From contig OCMG01000004.1 of assembly GCA_900215285.1 (NCBI GenBank), positions 2,154,001-2,218,000 of the forward strand: a stretch of DNA of 64,000 bases, written 5' to 3'. Source of the DNA: Ensifer adhaerens (GTDB lineage: Bacteria; Pseudomonadota; Alphaproteobacteria; Rhizobiales; Rhizobiaceae). Below, in pieces: positions 45,884 through 56,024 of the stretch. Each line of letters begins with the position of its first letter. The stretch's first letter is position 1. A model generated the notes under the pieces. The model made no database searches and was not told the DNA's origin. It saw only the letters and a list, made by a program, of their open reading frames with translations. Made by a program: the position numbers and the translations under genes.

Positions 45884-46858
45884 ATGAAACAGGTTGACGG
45901 TCAGAAACTCTTGGCGTCCTTCGGTGATGCGATGAAGGACGTGCGGGGACGCATGACGCCCGATGCGCCGATGGACCGTGTAACCTGGTTCCACGCCGGC
46001 GGCCTCGCAGAACTCATGTTCCAGCCGCATGACGTCGATGATCTCGTGACCTTTCTCAAGGGACTGCCCGAGGACGTGCCGCTGACCGTGGTGGGTGTCG
46101 GTTCGAACCTCCTGGTGCGCGACGGCGGCATCAAAGGTGTCGTCATCCGGCTTTCGGCCAAGGGTTTCGGGGATGTCGAGCTGGTCGGCGAGAACCGCAT
46201 CAAGGCCGGCGCGATCTGCCCGGACAAGAACATTGCCGCAATGGCGCTCGACAATGGCATCGGCGGTTTCGCCTTCTATTACGGCATTCCCGGCTCCATC
46301 GGCGGTGCATTGCGGATGAATGCCGGCGCCAATGGCGGGGATACGAGCCAGCGCCTGATCGAGGCGCATGCGGTAGATCGCAAGGGCAATCTGCATGTGC
46401 TCTCCAATGCCGAGATGGGCTATGCCTATCGCCATTCGTCCGCACCGGACGGCCTGATCTTCACGCATGGCATCTTCCAAGGCCATGCCGAGGAGAAAGC
46501 CAAGATCCGGGAGGAGATGGATGCCGTGCGCCATCATCGCGAGACGGTTCAGCCGGTGCGCGAAAAGACGGGTGGTTCGACCTTCAAGAACCCGGAAGGT
46601 CATTCGGCCTGGGTGCTGATCGACGAGGCCGGTTGCCGTGGTCTGATGAACGGCGGGGCGCAGATGTCGCCGCTGCATTGCAACTTCATGATCAATACCG
46701 GGCAGGCGACCGCCCACGATCTGGAATATCTCGGCGAAATGGTCCGCGCGCGCGTCTTCGAACATTCCGGTATCAAGCTGGAATGGGAGATCAAGCGGCT
46801 CGGCAAATTCATGCCGGGGCTTGAGATCAAGCCGTTCCTCGGCGTGACGACCGAGTAA
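45884..46858 (+). CDS. murB: UDP-N-acetylenolpyruvoylglucosamine reductase
   Basis: A 324-residue FAD enzyme that reduces enolpyruvyl-UDP-GlcNAc with NADPH to UDP-MurNAc. It shows [25 protein letters not shown] (FAD loop), [26 protein letters not shown] with the catalytic Ser and the final LEWEIKRLG. It is the last gene of the first dcw segment; a strong terminator follows immediately, so ddlB-ftsQAZ probably needs its own promoter. Confidence 0.97.
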   Translation: MKQVDGQKLLASFGDAMKDVRGRMTPDAPMDRVTWFHAGGLAELMFQPHDVDDLVTFLKGLPEDVPLTVVGVGSNLLVRDGGIKGVVIRLSAKGFGDVELVGENRIKAGAICPDKNIAAMALDNGIGGFAFYYGIPGSIGGALRMNAGANGGDTSQRLIEAHAVDRKGNLHVLSNAEMGYAYRHSSAPDGLIFTHGIFQGHAEEKAKIREEMDAVRHHRETVQPVREKTGGSTFKNPEGHSAWVLIDEAGCRGLMNGGAQMSPLHCNFMINTGQATAHDLEYLGEMVRARVFEHSGIKLEWEIKRLGKFMPGLEIKPFLGVTTE

Positions 46859-46864
46859 GAGGCA

Positions 46865-46899
46865 AAAGCGCCGGCGTCGACGCCGGCGTTTTCTTTTTC
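46865..46899 (+). terminator. Terminator after murB
   Basis: A perfect GC-rich palindrome CGCCGGCG-TCGA-CGCCGGCG followed by TTTTCTTTTTC, 10 bases after the murB stop. Confidence 0.9.
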
Positions 46900-46966
46900 T
46901 TAAAAGGTTGACTTCAACATATCGAAGACTTGGGCTATGGTGCCTCCATCCTAGGGAGGGGAGTTC

Positions 46967-48049
46967 ATGGCAAAGCGCGTTATCCTGTTGATTGGGACTA
47001 AGAAGGGCACCTTTATCGCGGAGAGCGATGAGGCGCGCCGAGACTGGTCGTTGAAAGGGCCGTTCTGTGATGCCTGGCCGATCAACCATGTCATCGGCGA
47101 TGCGGCTACCGGCACGATCTATGCCGCCGGCGGCAACGAGTGGTTCGGGCCGTCCGTCTGGAAGTCACGCGATCTCGGCGAGACATGGACACGCTCCGGT
47201 AACGGCTTCAACTATGCAGAGGGCGAAGATCCGGTAAAGTCGGCCTGGAGCTTGGCGAAATCCCATGGCCGTCTGCATGTGGGCGTTGAGCCTGCGGGGC
47301 TTTTCGTGAGCGCCGACGATGGCGAGAATTTCGAACATGTTGAGTCACTTCGCGCGCATCCCTCACGTGAGACGTGGGTTCCGGGCGCGGGCGGCTTGAT
47401 CCTGCATTCGATTGTTCCGCATCCGGATGATCCCAATGAACTCTGGGTGGCCATCTCGACAGCGGGTGTCTTCCACACCGCCGATGGCGGCAAGACGTTT
47501 GACGCCCGCAACAAGGGCACGCGCGCCGGCTTCCTGCCAGAGGGGATGCAATATCCCGAGACCGGCCAATGCGTGCATTGCATCGTGATGGCGGCGGGAC
47601 GGCCGGATCGGCTCTACCAGCAGAATCACACCGGCATGTATCGCTGTGACGATGGCGGCGAGCAGTGGGTGAGCATCGAGGAAGGGTTGCCTTCCGAATT
47701 CGGCTTCCCGGCGGCGGCGCATCCGCATGATGCGGATACGGTCTATTTCATCCCGCTCAACGGGGCGATCGAGGGGCGCTATGTGCCCGACGGCAAGGCG
47801 GCGGTGTGGCGCAGCCGCGACGCGGGTGCGACATGGTCTGCGCTACGCAACGGTTTGCCGCAGGAGAATGCCTTTTTTGGGGTCCTGCGGCAAGCGATGG
47901 CGACAGACAATCTGGACGAGGCCGGCATCTATTTCGGGACGAATACGGGCGCACTTTACGCAAGCCGCGATGAGGGCGATCATTGGGACGTGATCGCGCA
48001 GCACCTGCCGGTCATTCATTCCGTGGAGACCATGGTTCTTGATGCGTGA
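46967..48049 (+). CDS. Beta-propeller protein with BNR/sortilin-type repeats
   Basis: A 360-residue protein with repeated Asp-box-like motifs: SRDLGETWTRSG, SADDGENFEHV, TADGGKTFDAR, CDDGGEQWVSI, SRDAGATWSAL and SRDEGDHWDVI. These mark the blades of a six- or seven-bladed propeller like those of sialidases and sortilin/VPS10 proteins. There is no signal peptide or membrane segment, so it is probably cytosolic. Catalytic residues of a glycosidase are not recognisable, so no enzymatic role is assigned. GGGAGGGG precedes the ATG. It overlaps a MoaD/ThiS-like gene by 8 bases, so the two form an operon inserted between murB and ddlB. Confidence 0.8.
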   Translation: MAKRVILLIGTKKGTFIAESDEARRDWSLKGPFCDAWPINHVIGDAATGTIYAAGGNEWFGPSVWKSRDLGETWTRSGNGFNYAEGEDPVKSAWSLAKSHGRLHVGVEPAGLFVSADDGENFEHVESLRAHPSRETWVPGAGGLILHSIVPHPDDPNELWVAISTAGVFHTADGGKTFDARNKGTRAGFLPEGMQYPETGQCVHCIVMAAGRPDRLYQQNHTGMYRCDDGGEQWVSIEEGLPSEFGFPAAAHPHDADTVYFIPLNGAIEGRYVPDGKAAVWRSRDAGATWSALRNGLPQENAFFGVLRQAMATDNLDEAGIYFGTNTGALYASRDEGDHWDVIAQHLPVIHSVETMVLDA

Positions 48050-48326
48050 CATGCCCGACTCATCCTGCGAGGTCGTCCTGCCAGACGCGCTCTTGCGGCT
48101 CTATCCGGAAGCAGAGCGGCGGCTGGCGGTGTCGGCCGCCGACGTGGGCGGGTTGATCGATGCGCTGGACGATCGCTGGCCGGGCATGGGCGCGTGTCTG
48201 AGAGATTCGCGTCCCTCCGTGCGCAAGCATATCTCGATCATGATCGATGGCGAACGGGGCGCGCTGGAGACGAAAATCGCGCCCGGCGTCACCGTCTATG
48301 TGCTGACGGCGGTGAGTGGCGGGTGA
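48042..48326 (+). CDS. MoaD/ThiS-family ubiquitin-like protein
   Basis: A 94-residue beta-grasp protein ending in the diagnostic Gly-Gly (LTAVSGG), the residue pair that is adenylated and thiocarboxylated or conjugated in MoaD, ThiS and related carriers. It has RLYPEAERRLAVSAADVGGL, then HISIMIDGERG and a final strand VTVYVLTAV. No moaE, thiF or thiG is nearby, so its activating enzyme and purpose are unknown. The start is uncertain (ATG 48042, TTG 48039 or ATG 48051). It is translationally coupled to the propeller gene. Confidence 0.82.
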   Translation: MRDMPDSSCEVVLPDALLRLYPEAERRLAVSAADVGGLIDALDDRWPGMGACLRDSRPSVRKHISIMIDGERGALETKIAPGVTVYVLTAVSGG

Positions 48327-48458
48327 TGGCCTGCGCCGTCCTGGGACACAGCCCGGCGTCGCCTTCAAATCATTCCCCAACACCCTGATTTCTCGGGCGT
48401 TCAGCCACTCGTGCCTTTCTTGCCATTTTCCAAATATTTTTGCCGGTAACGGCCCGCG

Positions 48459-48509
48459 GTTAACGAAAGTAAACGCTTCATTAACCATTCCTAGGTCTAT
48501 TGGTTAACG
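48459..48509 (+). promoter_or_regulatory. Probable promoter region of ddlB-ftsQAZ with CtrA-type half-sites
   Basis: The 270-base gap before ddlB has no gene but contains TTAACG (48460-48465), TTAACCAT (48481-48488) and TTAACGA (48504-48510). TTAACCAT is a known CtrA half-site form, yet none of the three pairs with the exact N7 spacing (the first is followed by N7 then AAAC). Regulation by CtrA is possible. Confidence 0.4.
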
Positions 48510-48596
48510 ATTTTCGCGGTATTGCGCTCGGGGTCCGCAAAAGGCTCGTGCAAGCCTCCGGCGGGACAATGTCGTGTAGAGAGATTGGGGTGTATC

Positions 48597-49523
48597 GTGG
48601 GCGTCAAGCATGTCGCAGTTCTGATGGGCGGGTTTTCTTCCGAGCGGCCGGTAAGCCTCTCGTCGGGCAACGCGTGCGCTGACGCGCTTGAGGCCGTGGG
48701 TTATCGGGTGACCCGGGTTGATGTCGCGCGCGATATCGCGACGGTCTTGCTGGAATTGAAGCCTGATGTCGTCTTCAACGCCCTGCATGGTCCCTTCGGC
48801 GAAGATGGCCGCATCCAGGGTATCCTGGATTATCTTGAAATTCCCTACACGCATTCCGGCGTCATGGCGTCCGCGCTTGCCATGGACAAGGCCGTCGCCA
48901 AGGCAGTGGTCAAGGCAGCGGGTGTGCCTGTTGCCGAGGCCAGGGTGCTGAATCGATTCGATTTCACGAACGAGCATCCGATCAAGCCGCCTTACGTTGT
49001 GAAGCCGGTCGCGGAGGGGTCGTCCTTCGGTGTTATCATCGTCAAGGAGGATCAGTCGCATCCGCCGCAGGTCATTACGTCGTCGGAATGGCGCTATGGT
49101 GATCGCGTCATGGCGGAGCGCTATGTCTATGGTCGCGAACTGACCTGCGCCGTGATGGGCGATGTGGCGCTCGGCGTGACGGAAATCGTCTCCAAGGCGA
49201 ACAGCTTCTACGATTATGATTCGAAATATGCGGTTGGTGGCTCTGAACACATTCTTCCGGCGCAGATTTCACCGAAAATTTACCAAAAAATACAAACATT
49301 AGCCCTGAAGGCACATCAGGCGGTCGGCTGCCGTGGCGTGAGCCGATCGGACTTCAGGTATGACGACCGTTTTTCCGAAGACGGGGAGCTTATCTGGCTC
49401 GAGATCAACACGCAGCCCGGTATGACTCCGACCTCCCTCGTGCCCGAAATGGCCGCTCATGCCGGTCATTCCTTTGGTGAATTCCTTAAGTGGATGGTGG
49501 AGGACGCGTCGTGTTTGCGTTGA
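48597..49523 (+). CDS. ddlB: D-alanine-D-alanine ligase
   Basis: A 308-residue ATP-grasp ligase that makes the D-Ala-D-Ala used by MurF. It shows [61 protein letters not shown] and the metal-binding [16 protein letters not shown] 48597, preceded by TTGGGG, gives the usual N-terminus [11 protein letters not shown]. Its last 13 bases overlap the ftsQ start. Confidence 0.95.
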   Translation: MGVKHVAVLMGGFSSERPVSLSSGNACADALEAVGYRVTRVDVARDIATVLLELKPDVVFNALHGPFGEDGRIQGILDYLEIPYTHSGVMASALAMDKAVAKAVVKAAGVPVAEARVLNRFDFTNEHPIKPPYVVKPVAEGSSFGVIIVKEDQSHPPQVITSSEWRYGDRVMAERYVYGRELTCAVMGDVALGVTEIVSKANSFYDYDSKYAVGGSEHILPAQISPKIYQKIQTLALKAHQAVGCRGVSRSDFRYDDRFSEDGELIWLEINTQPGMTPTSLVPEMAAHAGHSFGEFLKWMVEDASCLR

Positions 49524-50446
49524 AACGTCGGGGCAGGGCATATCACGGTCTTGGCGGCGCGGGTGTTTCCGACCCGGAAGCCGCTGGCGTTCTGCCGCGC
49601 CCGATCCGTCGCGTTTTCCGGCTGGCTGTTTCGCTGGCCAATGGTCGTGTCTCCATTCCGCGATTCGCGGGCATTGCAGGCGCTGCCGTGCTTTTTGCCT
49701 CGACCGGTCTCTATGGCATGGTCCTGGGTGGTCACACGGGTGCGGTTGCCGAAGCGACGACGTCGGCGATCGGCTTCTCCATCGACAATGTGAAGGTCTC
49801 CGGCAATCTGCAGACCTCTGAAATCGACATCCTGCAGCAACTCGGTCTCGATGGTTCGTCTTCGGTCGTGTTTCTGAGCGCTGCCGGCGCCCGCGAGCGT
49901 CTGATCTCCCTGCCTTGGGTTGAGAATGCGGAAGTCCGCAAGGTGTATCCGAACACGGTCGAGATCAAGCTGTCCGAGCGGACGGCCTACGGCATCTGGC
50001 AACATGGTGACGAACTGTCGCTGATCGAGAAGGACGGCAAGGTGATTGCGCCGCTGCGCGACAACAAGTTTGCCAATCTGCCGCTTTTCGTGGGCGATGG
50101 CGCCCAGCTCGAAGCGGCCGCTTTTGCCGAGCAGCTTTCCAACTGGCCGGACATCCAGTCGCGCATCACGGCCTATATCTGCGTTGGTGGCCGTCGCTGG
50201 GACTTGCGCATGGATAACGGTGTTGTCGTCCGCCTGCCGGAAGAAAACATAGCCCGCGCGATGCATACGCTGTCGACGCTCGAGCAGGACCAGCAGGTTC
50301 TGGAGCGCGACATCGAAACGGTCGACCTTCGTCTGCCCGATCGCACCACGATCCAGCTGACGGCGGATGCTGCGGCGCGTCGCGACAAGGCTGTCGCCGA
50401 CCGCGCGAAAATGCTCAAGAAGATGATGATGGAGAGGGGCGCGTGA
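49511..50446 (+). CDS. ftsQ: Cell division protein FtsQ
   Basis: A 311-residue bitopic divisome protein: a basic cytoplasmic N-terminus, one membrane helix at about 55-75, then a POTRA domain ([20 protein letters not shown]) and the FtsQ beta domain ([22 protein letters not shown]). It links early and late division proteins through FtsL and FtsB. GTG 49511 is chosen because GGAGGA lies 7 bases before it, inside ddlB; the overlap implies coupled translation. Its stop overlaps the ftsA start (GTGA). Confidence 0.93.
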   Translation: MFALKRRGRAYHGLGGAGVSDPEAAGVLPRPIRRVFRLAVSLANGRVSIPRFAGIAGAAVLFASTGLYGMVLGGHTGAVAEATTSAIGFSIDNVKVSGNLQTSEIDILQQLGLDGSSSVVFLSAAGARERLISLPWVENAEVRKVYPNTVEIKLSERTAYGIWQHGDELSLIEKDGKVIAPLRDNKFANLPLFVGDGAQLEAAAFAEQLSNWPDIQSRITAYICVGGRRWDLRMDNGVVVRLPEENIARAMHTLSTLEQDQQVLERDIETVDLRLPDRTTIQLTADAAARRDKAVADRAKMLKKMMMERGA

Positions 50447-51771
50447 GTCTGTTTGGTTCCTCTTTCGGTTTGCCGCGCCTGCGCCCACTCTCTTCGAAGC
50501 GGTCGCATGTGGTTTCGGTTCTCGACATCGGCTCGACCAAGATCGTCTGCATGATCGGGAAGCTGACGCCGCGTCCGGAAAGCGAAGTGCTTCCGGGGCG
50601 CACGCACAATGTCGAGATCCTCGGCATCGGCCACCACAAGTCCCGTGGCGTCAAGAACGGCGTGATCATTGATCTGGAAGCTGCGGAGAGCGTCGTGCGC
50701 CTTGCCGTGGATGCGGCGGAACGGATGGCGGGCCTTACGGTCGAGAGCCTGATCGTCAACGTCTCCTGCGGCCGCCTCGGCAGCGACATCTACACCGCCT
50801 CTATCGATCTCGGTGGGCAGGAGGTCCAGGAAACGGACTTGCGGCGCGTGCTGCAGGCTGCCAGCCAGTCTTCCATGAAGCAGGACCGCGCCATGCTGCA
50901 CGCCCTGCCGACGGGCTATTCGCTGGATGGCGAGCGCGGCATCAAGGATCCAGTTTCGATGTTCGGCGATCTGCTCGGCGTCGACATGCATGTCGTAACT
51001 GCCGAACGTCCGGCGCTGAAGAATCTCGAATTGGCCGTAAACCGCGCGCATCTGTCTGTGGAAGGCATGATCGCGACACCCTATGCCAGCGGTCTTGCCG
51101 CACTGGTCGATGATGAGGCGGAGCTGGGCTGCGCTGCCATCGACATGGGCGGCGGCACGACGACGATCTCGGTCTTTGCGGAAGGCCGGCTGGTGCATAC
51201 GGATGCCGTTAATCTCGGTGGTCACCACGTGACGACGGATCTGGCGCGCGGGCTTTCGACGCGCATCGAGGATGCGGAGCGCCTGAAGACGGTTCATGGT
51301 TCGGCGATTGCCTCGACCATGGACGATCGAGAGATCATTTCGGTGCCGCCGATGGATGGCGATTTCGAGAGCCAGCCGGTCAACGTGCCGCGCGCGCTCG
51401 TCTCGCGAATCGTCAGGGCGCGCATTGAGGAAACGCTGGAACTGATCCGCGACCGCATCCACAAGTCCGGCTTCTCGCCGGTCGTGGGCAAGCGGGTGGT
51501 TCTGACGGGCGGCGCAAGCCAGCTGATCGGCCTGCCGGAAACGGCGCGCAAGATCCTGGCCCGCAATGTCCGGGTCGGACGTCCGCTGGGGGTTTCGGGC
51601 CTTCCGGCAGCCGCCAAGGGGCCGGCGTTCTCCACGGCGGTGGGGCTGATGATCTATCCGCAGGTCGCGGAGCTCGAGCAGCTTGCGACCCAGAGCGGCC
51701 TCTTCAGCGGGTTCGGGAGCGGCACTGGCCGCATCGCCCGGATGGGGCAGTGGCTCAAAGACAGTTTCTGA
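50443..51771 (+). CDS. ftsA: Cell division protein FtsA
   Basis: A 442-residue actin-like ATPase that tethers FtsZ to the membrane. Phosphate and adenosine motifs VLDIGSTKIVCMIG and AIDMGGGTTTISVF are present, as is the late VLTGGASQLIGL; the C-terminal amphipathic helix (RMGQWLKDSF) is the membrane anchor. Starts at GTG 50443 within the ftsQ stop. Confidence 0.96.
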   Translation: MSLFGSSFGLPRLRPLSSKRSHVVSVLDIGSTKIVCMIGKLTPRPESEVLPGRTHNVEILGIGHHKSRGVKNGVIIDLEAAESVVRLAVDAAERMAGLTVESLIVNVSCGRLGSDIYTASIDLGGQEVQETDLRRVLQAASQSSMKQDRAMLHALPTGYSLDGERGIKDPVSMFGDLLGVDMHVVTAERPALKNLELAVNRAHLSVEGMIATPYASGLAALVDDEAELGCAAIDMGGGTTTISVFAEGRLVHTDAVNLGGHHVTTDLARGLSTRIEDAERLKTVHGSAIASTMDDREIISVPPMDGDFESQPVNVPRALVSRIVRARIEETLELIRDRIHKSGFSPVVGKRVVLTGGASQLIGLPETARKILARNVRVGRPLGVSGLPAAAKGPAFSTAVGLMIYPQVAELEQLATQSGLFSGFGSGTGRIARMGQWLKDSF

Positions 51772-51849
51772 CCGCGCAGGCGGTCAAGAGTGAACAACAT
51801 GAATTTGCCGTTACGGCGAAGCGGCAAGAACCAGGAAGGAACGGGTACC

Positions 51850-53676
51850 ATGACTATCAAGTTGCAGAAGCCGGATATCACTGAGCTGAAGCCACGCATC
51901 ACCGTGTTCGGTGTCGGCGGTGGCGGCGGTAACGCAGTCAATAACATGATCAATTCCGGTCTGCAGGGCGTCGAGTTCGTGGTTGCGAACACCGACGCGC
52001 AGGCGCTCACCATGAGCAAGGCCGATCGCATCATCCAGATGGGCGTGCAGGTCACCGAAGGTCTTGGCGCGGGTTCGCAGCCGGAAGTCGGTCGCGCCGC
52101 CGCTGAAGAATGCATCGATGAAATCATCGATCACCTGAACGGCACCCACATGTGCTTCGTCACCGCCGGCATGGGCGGCGGCACGGGCACGGGTGCAGCG
52201 CCGATCGTCGCCCAGGCCGCCCGCAACAAGGGCATCCTGACCGTCGGCGTCGTCACCAAGCCGTTCCACTTCGAAGGCCAGCGCCGCATGCGCCTCGCCG
52301 ATCAGGGCATCGCCGAGCTGCAGAAGTCGGTCGACACGCTGATCGTCATCCCGAACCAGAACCTGTTCCGCATCGCCAATGACAAGACGACCTTCGCAGA
52401 TGCCTTTGCGATGGCCGACCAGGTGCTCTATTCGGGCGTGGCCTGCATCACCGACCTGATGGTCAAGGAAGGCCTCATCAACCTCGATTTCGCCGACGTC
52501 CGTTCCGTCATGCGCGAAATGGGCCGTGCGATGATGGGTACTGGCGAAGCTTCGGGCGATGGTCGTGCCATGGCCGCTGCCGAAGCCGCGATCGCCAACC
52601 CGCTGCTCGACGAAACCTCGATGAAGGGCGCTCAGGGTCTCCTGATCTCCATCACCGGCGGTCGCGACATGACGCTCTTCGAAGTTGACGAAGCAGCGAC
52701 CCGCATCCGCGAGGAAGTCGACCAGGACGCCAACATCATCCTCGGCGCCACCTTCGACGAATCGCTGGAAGGCATCATCCGCGTCTCGGTCGTCGCCACG
52801 GGCATCGACCGCAATGTTTCCTCGGAGGACGTCCGCCCGGCCGCCCCGGTACGCCCGATCGCTCGTCCGGCGGCAGCCGTGACGTCCGCGCCGGCTGCCG
52901 CCATTTCGCCGGCCTATCAGCAGCCGGCCGCCAAGACCGTTGATCCGGTCGCCGAAACCATCCGCCAGGCGGAAGTCGCCATGGAACGGGAACTTGAAAT
53001 CGCTCAGCAGCCGGCTCCGGTCGCTGCCGCGCAGCCCGCAGCCCAGCAGGACTCGTTCCGCCCGCAGAGCCGTCTCTTCACGGCGCCTCCGGCGGACGTC
53101 GCTCCGGTTGCTCCGCGTCCGGTCCCGCAGCCGGTGGCCGCCGCTCCGGCTCCGCAGCCGCGCGTCGAGCCGGTGGCCGCTGCTCCCCGCATGGAAGAGC
53201 CGCGTCGCGCCGAGCCGGTGATGGACATGAGCCCGCGCATGGAAGCTCCGGCTTCGATGGCGGTTGCTCACGAGCCGGTCGCAGCCGTTGCTCCGCAGCC
53301 GGTGATGGAACGTCGCGAGCCCGACATGGCTCGTATGCCGCGCATCGAGGATTTTCCGCCGGTCGTGAAGGCCGAGATGGATCACCGTACACGCGACGTG
53401 CCTTCCCATGGTGACGAGCGCGGCCCGATGGGGCTTCTGAAGCGCCTGACGAACTCGCTCGGCCGCAAGGAAGACGAAATGCCGGCCGCTCCTGCCGAAA
53501 TGGCAGCACCGCAGGCCGCCCAGCAGCAGCGCCGTGGCCTTTCGGCCGAAGCCAGCCTCTACGCACCGCGTCGCGGCCAGCTGGACGATCTCGGTCGGTC
53601 CACGCCGAAGGCAGCGTCGTCGCATGAGGATGACCAGCTGGAAATCCCGGCCTTCCTGCGCCGTCAGTCCAACTGA
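51850..53676 (+). CDS. ftsZ: Cell division GTPase FtsZ
   Basis: A 608-residue tubulin homologue that forms the Z-ring. The GTPase core (about 15-320) includes [14 protein letters not shown] and the signature [15 protein letters not shown] (about 105-119). The core is followed by an unusually long Ala/Pro/Arg-rich linker of about 270 residues, typical of Hyphomicrobiales, and the conserved C-terminal peptide EIPAFLRRQ that binds FtsA. ATG 51850, with AAGGAACGGG upstream, gives the usual [17 protein letters not shown] start; a frame start at 51790 lacks support. A terminator follows. Confidence 0.97.
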   Translation: MTIKLQKPDITELKPRITVFGVGGGGGNAVNNMINSGLQGVEFVVANTDAQALTMSKADRIIQMGVQVTEGLGAGSQPEVGRAAAEECIDEIIDHLNGTHMCFVTAGMGGGTGTGAAPIVAQAARNKGILTVGVVTKPFHFEGQRRMRLADQGIAELQKSVDTLIVIPNQNLFRIANDKTTFADAFAMADQVLYSGVACITDLMVKEGLINLDFADVRSVMREMGRAMMGTGEASGDGRAMAAAEAAIANPLLDETSMKGAQGLLISITGGRDMTLFEVDEAATRIREEVDQDANIILGATFDESLEGIIRVSVVATGIDRNVSSEDVRPAAPVRPIARPAAAVTSAPAAAISPAYQQPAAKTVDPVAETIRQAEVAMERELEIAQQPAPVAAAQPAAQQDSFRPQSRLFTAPPADVAPVAPRPVPQPVAAAPAPQPRVEPVAAAPRMEEPRRAEPVMDMSPRMEAPASMAVAHEPVAAVAPQPVMERREPDMARMPRIEDFPPVVKAEMDHRTRDVPSHGDERGPMGLLKRLTNSLGRKEDEMPAAPAEMAAPQAAQQQRRGLSAEASLYAPRRGQLDDLGRSTPKAASSHEDDQLEIPAFLRRQSN

Positions 53677-53696
53677 TACGGTTCGTTTACACGGAC

Positions 53697-53727
53697 AAAT
53701 GCCCGGCTGGCGACAGCCGGGCATTTT
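53697..53727 (+). terminator. Terminator after ftsZ
   Basis: A 12-bp stem AAATGCCCGGCT/AGCCGGGCATTT with a 6-base loop, followed by TGCATTTT, 20 bases after the ftsZ stop. Confidence 0.85.
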
Positions 53728-53947
53728 GCATTTTAAGACATTGTAAATGTTTAGGTCTCGCCTTCGCTTCAAAACGTTACAAAGCGATAAAAACAGTGAT
53801 TTGGCCTTTTGGGGAGACCGGACTATCTAGTTTCATGACAGAGGGCTCATGTATGTGAGTCCGCGCTGACACGCCGCGAAAAGGCAAGATGTTGGCGAGT
53901 ATGCGTAATGGCGGCTCAAGGCCGCATGTAATGATCGGAAGGTTCTG

Positions 53948-54904
53948 ATGGGCGTTGATTTCCTGGGCTTGCAAACAACCATTGCAAACTCCTTTACGCT
54001 GGAGGGCGTAGGCGTCCACTCGGGAGCCGAGGTGAGTGTCACCTTTCTGCCCGCCGAGGCGGGCACGGGTATCGTGTTCCACCGCATGCATGAGAATGGC
54101 GACGTTACCGAGCTGAAGGCCGTGTCTTCGCAGGTCGGCAATACCGATCTCTGCACGATGCTTGGCTTCTCGCCGGCAACATCTGTCGCGACGATCGAGC
54201 ATCTGATGGCCGCGCTTTATGCCATGGGCATCGACAATGTCGTGATCCAGGTGACGGGGGCCGAGATCCCGGTCATGGACGGCAGCTCCGCGCCTTTCAT
54301 CGAAGCGATCGAGCTGGCGGGGACGCAGACGCTGGGCGTCAAGCGCCGCTATATCCGCGTGATCAAGCCCGTTCGAATTGAAGCCGGGAATTGCTGGAGC
54401 GAGTTCGTTCCGCATAACGGAACGCGATTCGAGGTTGAAATCGATTTCGATACGCCGCTGATCGGCAGGCAGTCCTGGAAGGGCGAACTGACGGCGGCCT
54501 CGTTCAAGGACGAACTTTCGCGCGCCCGCACCTTCGGCTTCATGCGCGACGTGGAGCGTCTTTGGGCTGCTGGCCTTGCGCTCGGCTCGTCGCTGGAGAA
54601 TTCGGTTGTCATTTCGGACAACAACACGGTCGTCAACCCTGAAGGCCTGCGTTACAAGGGCGACGAGTTCGTGCGTCACAAGACGCTCGACGCTGTTGGC
54701 GATTTGGCGCTTGCCGGCGCGCAGTTCATTGGCTGCTACCGTTCCTATCGCGGCGGACACAAGATGAATGCGCTGGCGCTCAAGGCGCTGCTGCAGGATC
54801 CCTCGGCTTATGAAGTGGTGGAAGCGCCGGTCAGCCGCCAGCGTGTGCGCGCATTCGAGATGATCGCGGTTAACGCGCCGGAATTCGCGCCCTGGAGCGC
54901 ATGA
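53948..54904 (+). CDS. lpxC: UDP-3-O-acyl-GlcNAc deacetylase
   Basis: A 318-residue zinc deacetylase, the committed step of lipid A synthesis. It shows GVGVHSGAEVSVTF, the zinc-binding TIEHLMAALYAMGIDN, VMDGSSAPFIEAI, FKDELSRARTFGFM and the second zinc site HKTLDAVGDLALAG. GGAAGG precedes the ATG. The ftsZ terminator and the 220-base AT-rich gap suggest its own promoter, though no clear consensus was found. Confidence 0.97.
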   Translation: MGVDFLGLQTTIANSFTLEGVGVHSGAEVSVTFLPAEAGTGIVFHRMHENGDVTELKAVSSQVGNTDLCTMLGFSPATSVATIEHLMAALYAMGIDNVVIQVTGAEIPVMDGSSAPFIEAIELAGTQTLGVKRRYIRVIKPVRIEAGNCWSEFVPHNGTRFEVEIDFDTPLIGRQSWKGELTAASFKDELSRARTFGFMRDVERLWAAGLALGSSLENSVVISDNNTVVNPEGLRYKGDEFVRHKTLDAVGDLALAGAQFIGCYRSYRGGHKMNALALKALLQDPSAYEVVEAPVSRQRVRAFEMIAVNAPEFAPWSA

Positions 54905-55147
54905 GTCAGAGTGATTCCGCCCCGACAGACTTTGCGGGGCGGATGATTACCTTTGCAATTTTCCACATTCATCTCAGAAATTTCTTGGTTGAAGAAATGT
55001 CGCATGGCGCTGTTCTTTGTTAGAAACGCCACAAATTTGCGGCAAAGGCCGATCATGGCGTTGCTCTTGGCATGCGTTTGGAGATAGAAACGCGTCACCG
55101 GCGGTTCTGGAGCATGTACCACGACCGCTTCAAATGGGACTTTTCCG

Positions 55148-56020
55148 ATGGAATTTGCGAATACCGCCGCGCTGAACAAGAAAGTACGATTTGCCCTGCT
55201 GTCTGTCGCGCTTGCCGTTGCCGGTGCCGGTTTGTCGGCGTGCAACAGCGATCCCGACATCGACATCACCAAGATCAAGGCGAATACGGATCCGGCGGAC
55301 AAGCTCTATGCTCAAGGCCTGGCGAACCTCAACGCCGGCAATGTGGGCGAGGCGAAGGCGAAATTCTCGGCTATCGACAAGCAGGACCCCTTCTCCGAGG
55401 AGGCCCGCAAGGCGCTCGTGATGAGCACGTTCCTCAACTATCGCAATGGCCAGTACGATGAAGCGATCGCCGCGGGCAATCGCTACATGAAGCTCTATCC
55501 GGAATCCAAGGACGCGGCCTACGTTCAGTATCTGGTCGGTCTTTCCTTCTACAAGAAAATTCCGGATGTGACGCAGGACCAGCGCTATTCTGCCGAGACG
55601 ATCAAGGCGATGCAGGCTGTCGTCGACAATTATCCGACCTCGGAATATGCCGACGACGCGCGCTCGAAGATCCGCATGGCGAAGGACCAGCTCGCAGGCA
55701 AGGAGATGCAGGTCGGACGCTACTATCAGGAGCGCAAGGAATATATCGCCGCGGTTTCGCGCTACCGGAACGTCGTCGAGAACTACCAGAGCACCAATCA
55801 GGTTCAGGAAGCCCTCGCACGTCTGGTCGAATGCTATTACGCCATGGGCGTGATGTCGGAAGCGCAGACGGCTGCCGCCGTTCTCGGTGCAAACTATCCT
55901 GACAGCCAGTGGTACGCTGACTCCTACTCGCTGCTGAAGACGGGCGGCCTTGAGCCGCGCGAAAATAGCGGCTCCTGGATTTCCCGTGCTGCCAAGAAGC
56001 TGGTGCTCGGCGAAGGCTGA
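55148..56020 (+). CDS. bamD: Outer membrane assembly lipoprotein BamD
   Basis: A 290-residue lipoprotein of the BAM complex that inserts outer-membrane beta-barrels. The signal peptide ends in GLSAC (Cys32). The rest is TPR-like repeats: [51 protein letters not shown] and [14 protein letters not shown]. Family length is normal. It is separated from lpxC by 243 bases without a gene and is followed after 4 bases by recN. Confidence 0.93.
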   Translation: MEFANTAALNKKVRFALLSVALAVAGAGLSACNSDPDIDITKIKANTDPADKLYAQGLANLNAGNVGEAKAKFSAIDKQDPFSEEARKALVMSTFLNYRNGQYDEAIAAGNRYMKLYPESKDAAYVQYLVGLSFYKKIPDVTQDQRYSAETIKAMQAVVDNYPTSEYADDARSKIRMAKDQLAGKEMQVGRYYQERKEYIAAVSRYRNVVENYQSTNQVQEALARLVECYYAMGVMSEAQTAAAVLGANYPDSQWYADSYSLLKTGGLEPRENSGSWISRAAKKLVLGEG

Positions 56021-56024
56021 TCGC

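Noticed and set aside
48316-48507. 63-codon frame between the MoaD-like gene and ddlB
   Set aside because: It overlaps the MoaD-like end and the TTAA-rich promoter region and has no ribosome site or recognisable pattern.
51811-53772. A 653-codon minus frame opposite ftsZ
   Set aside because: Shadow produced by high GC third positions; it runs through the ftsZ terminator and has no family match.
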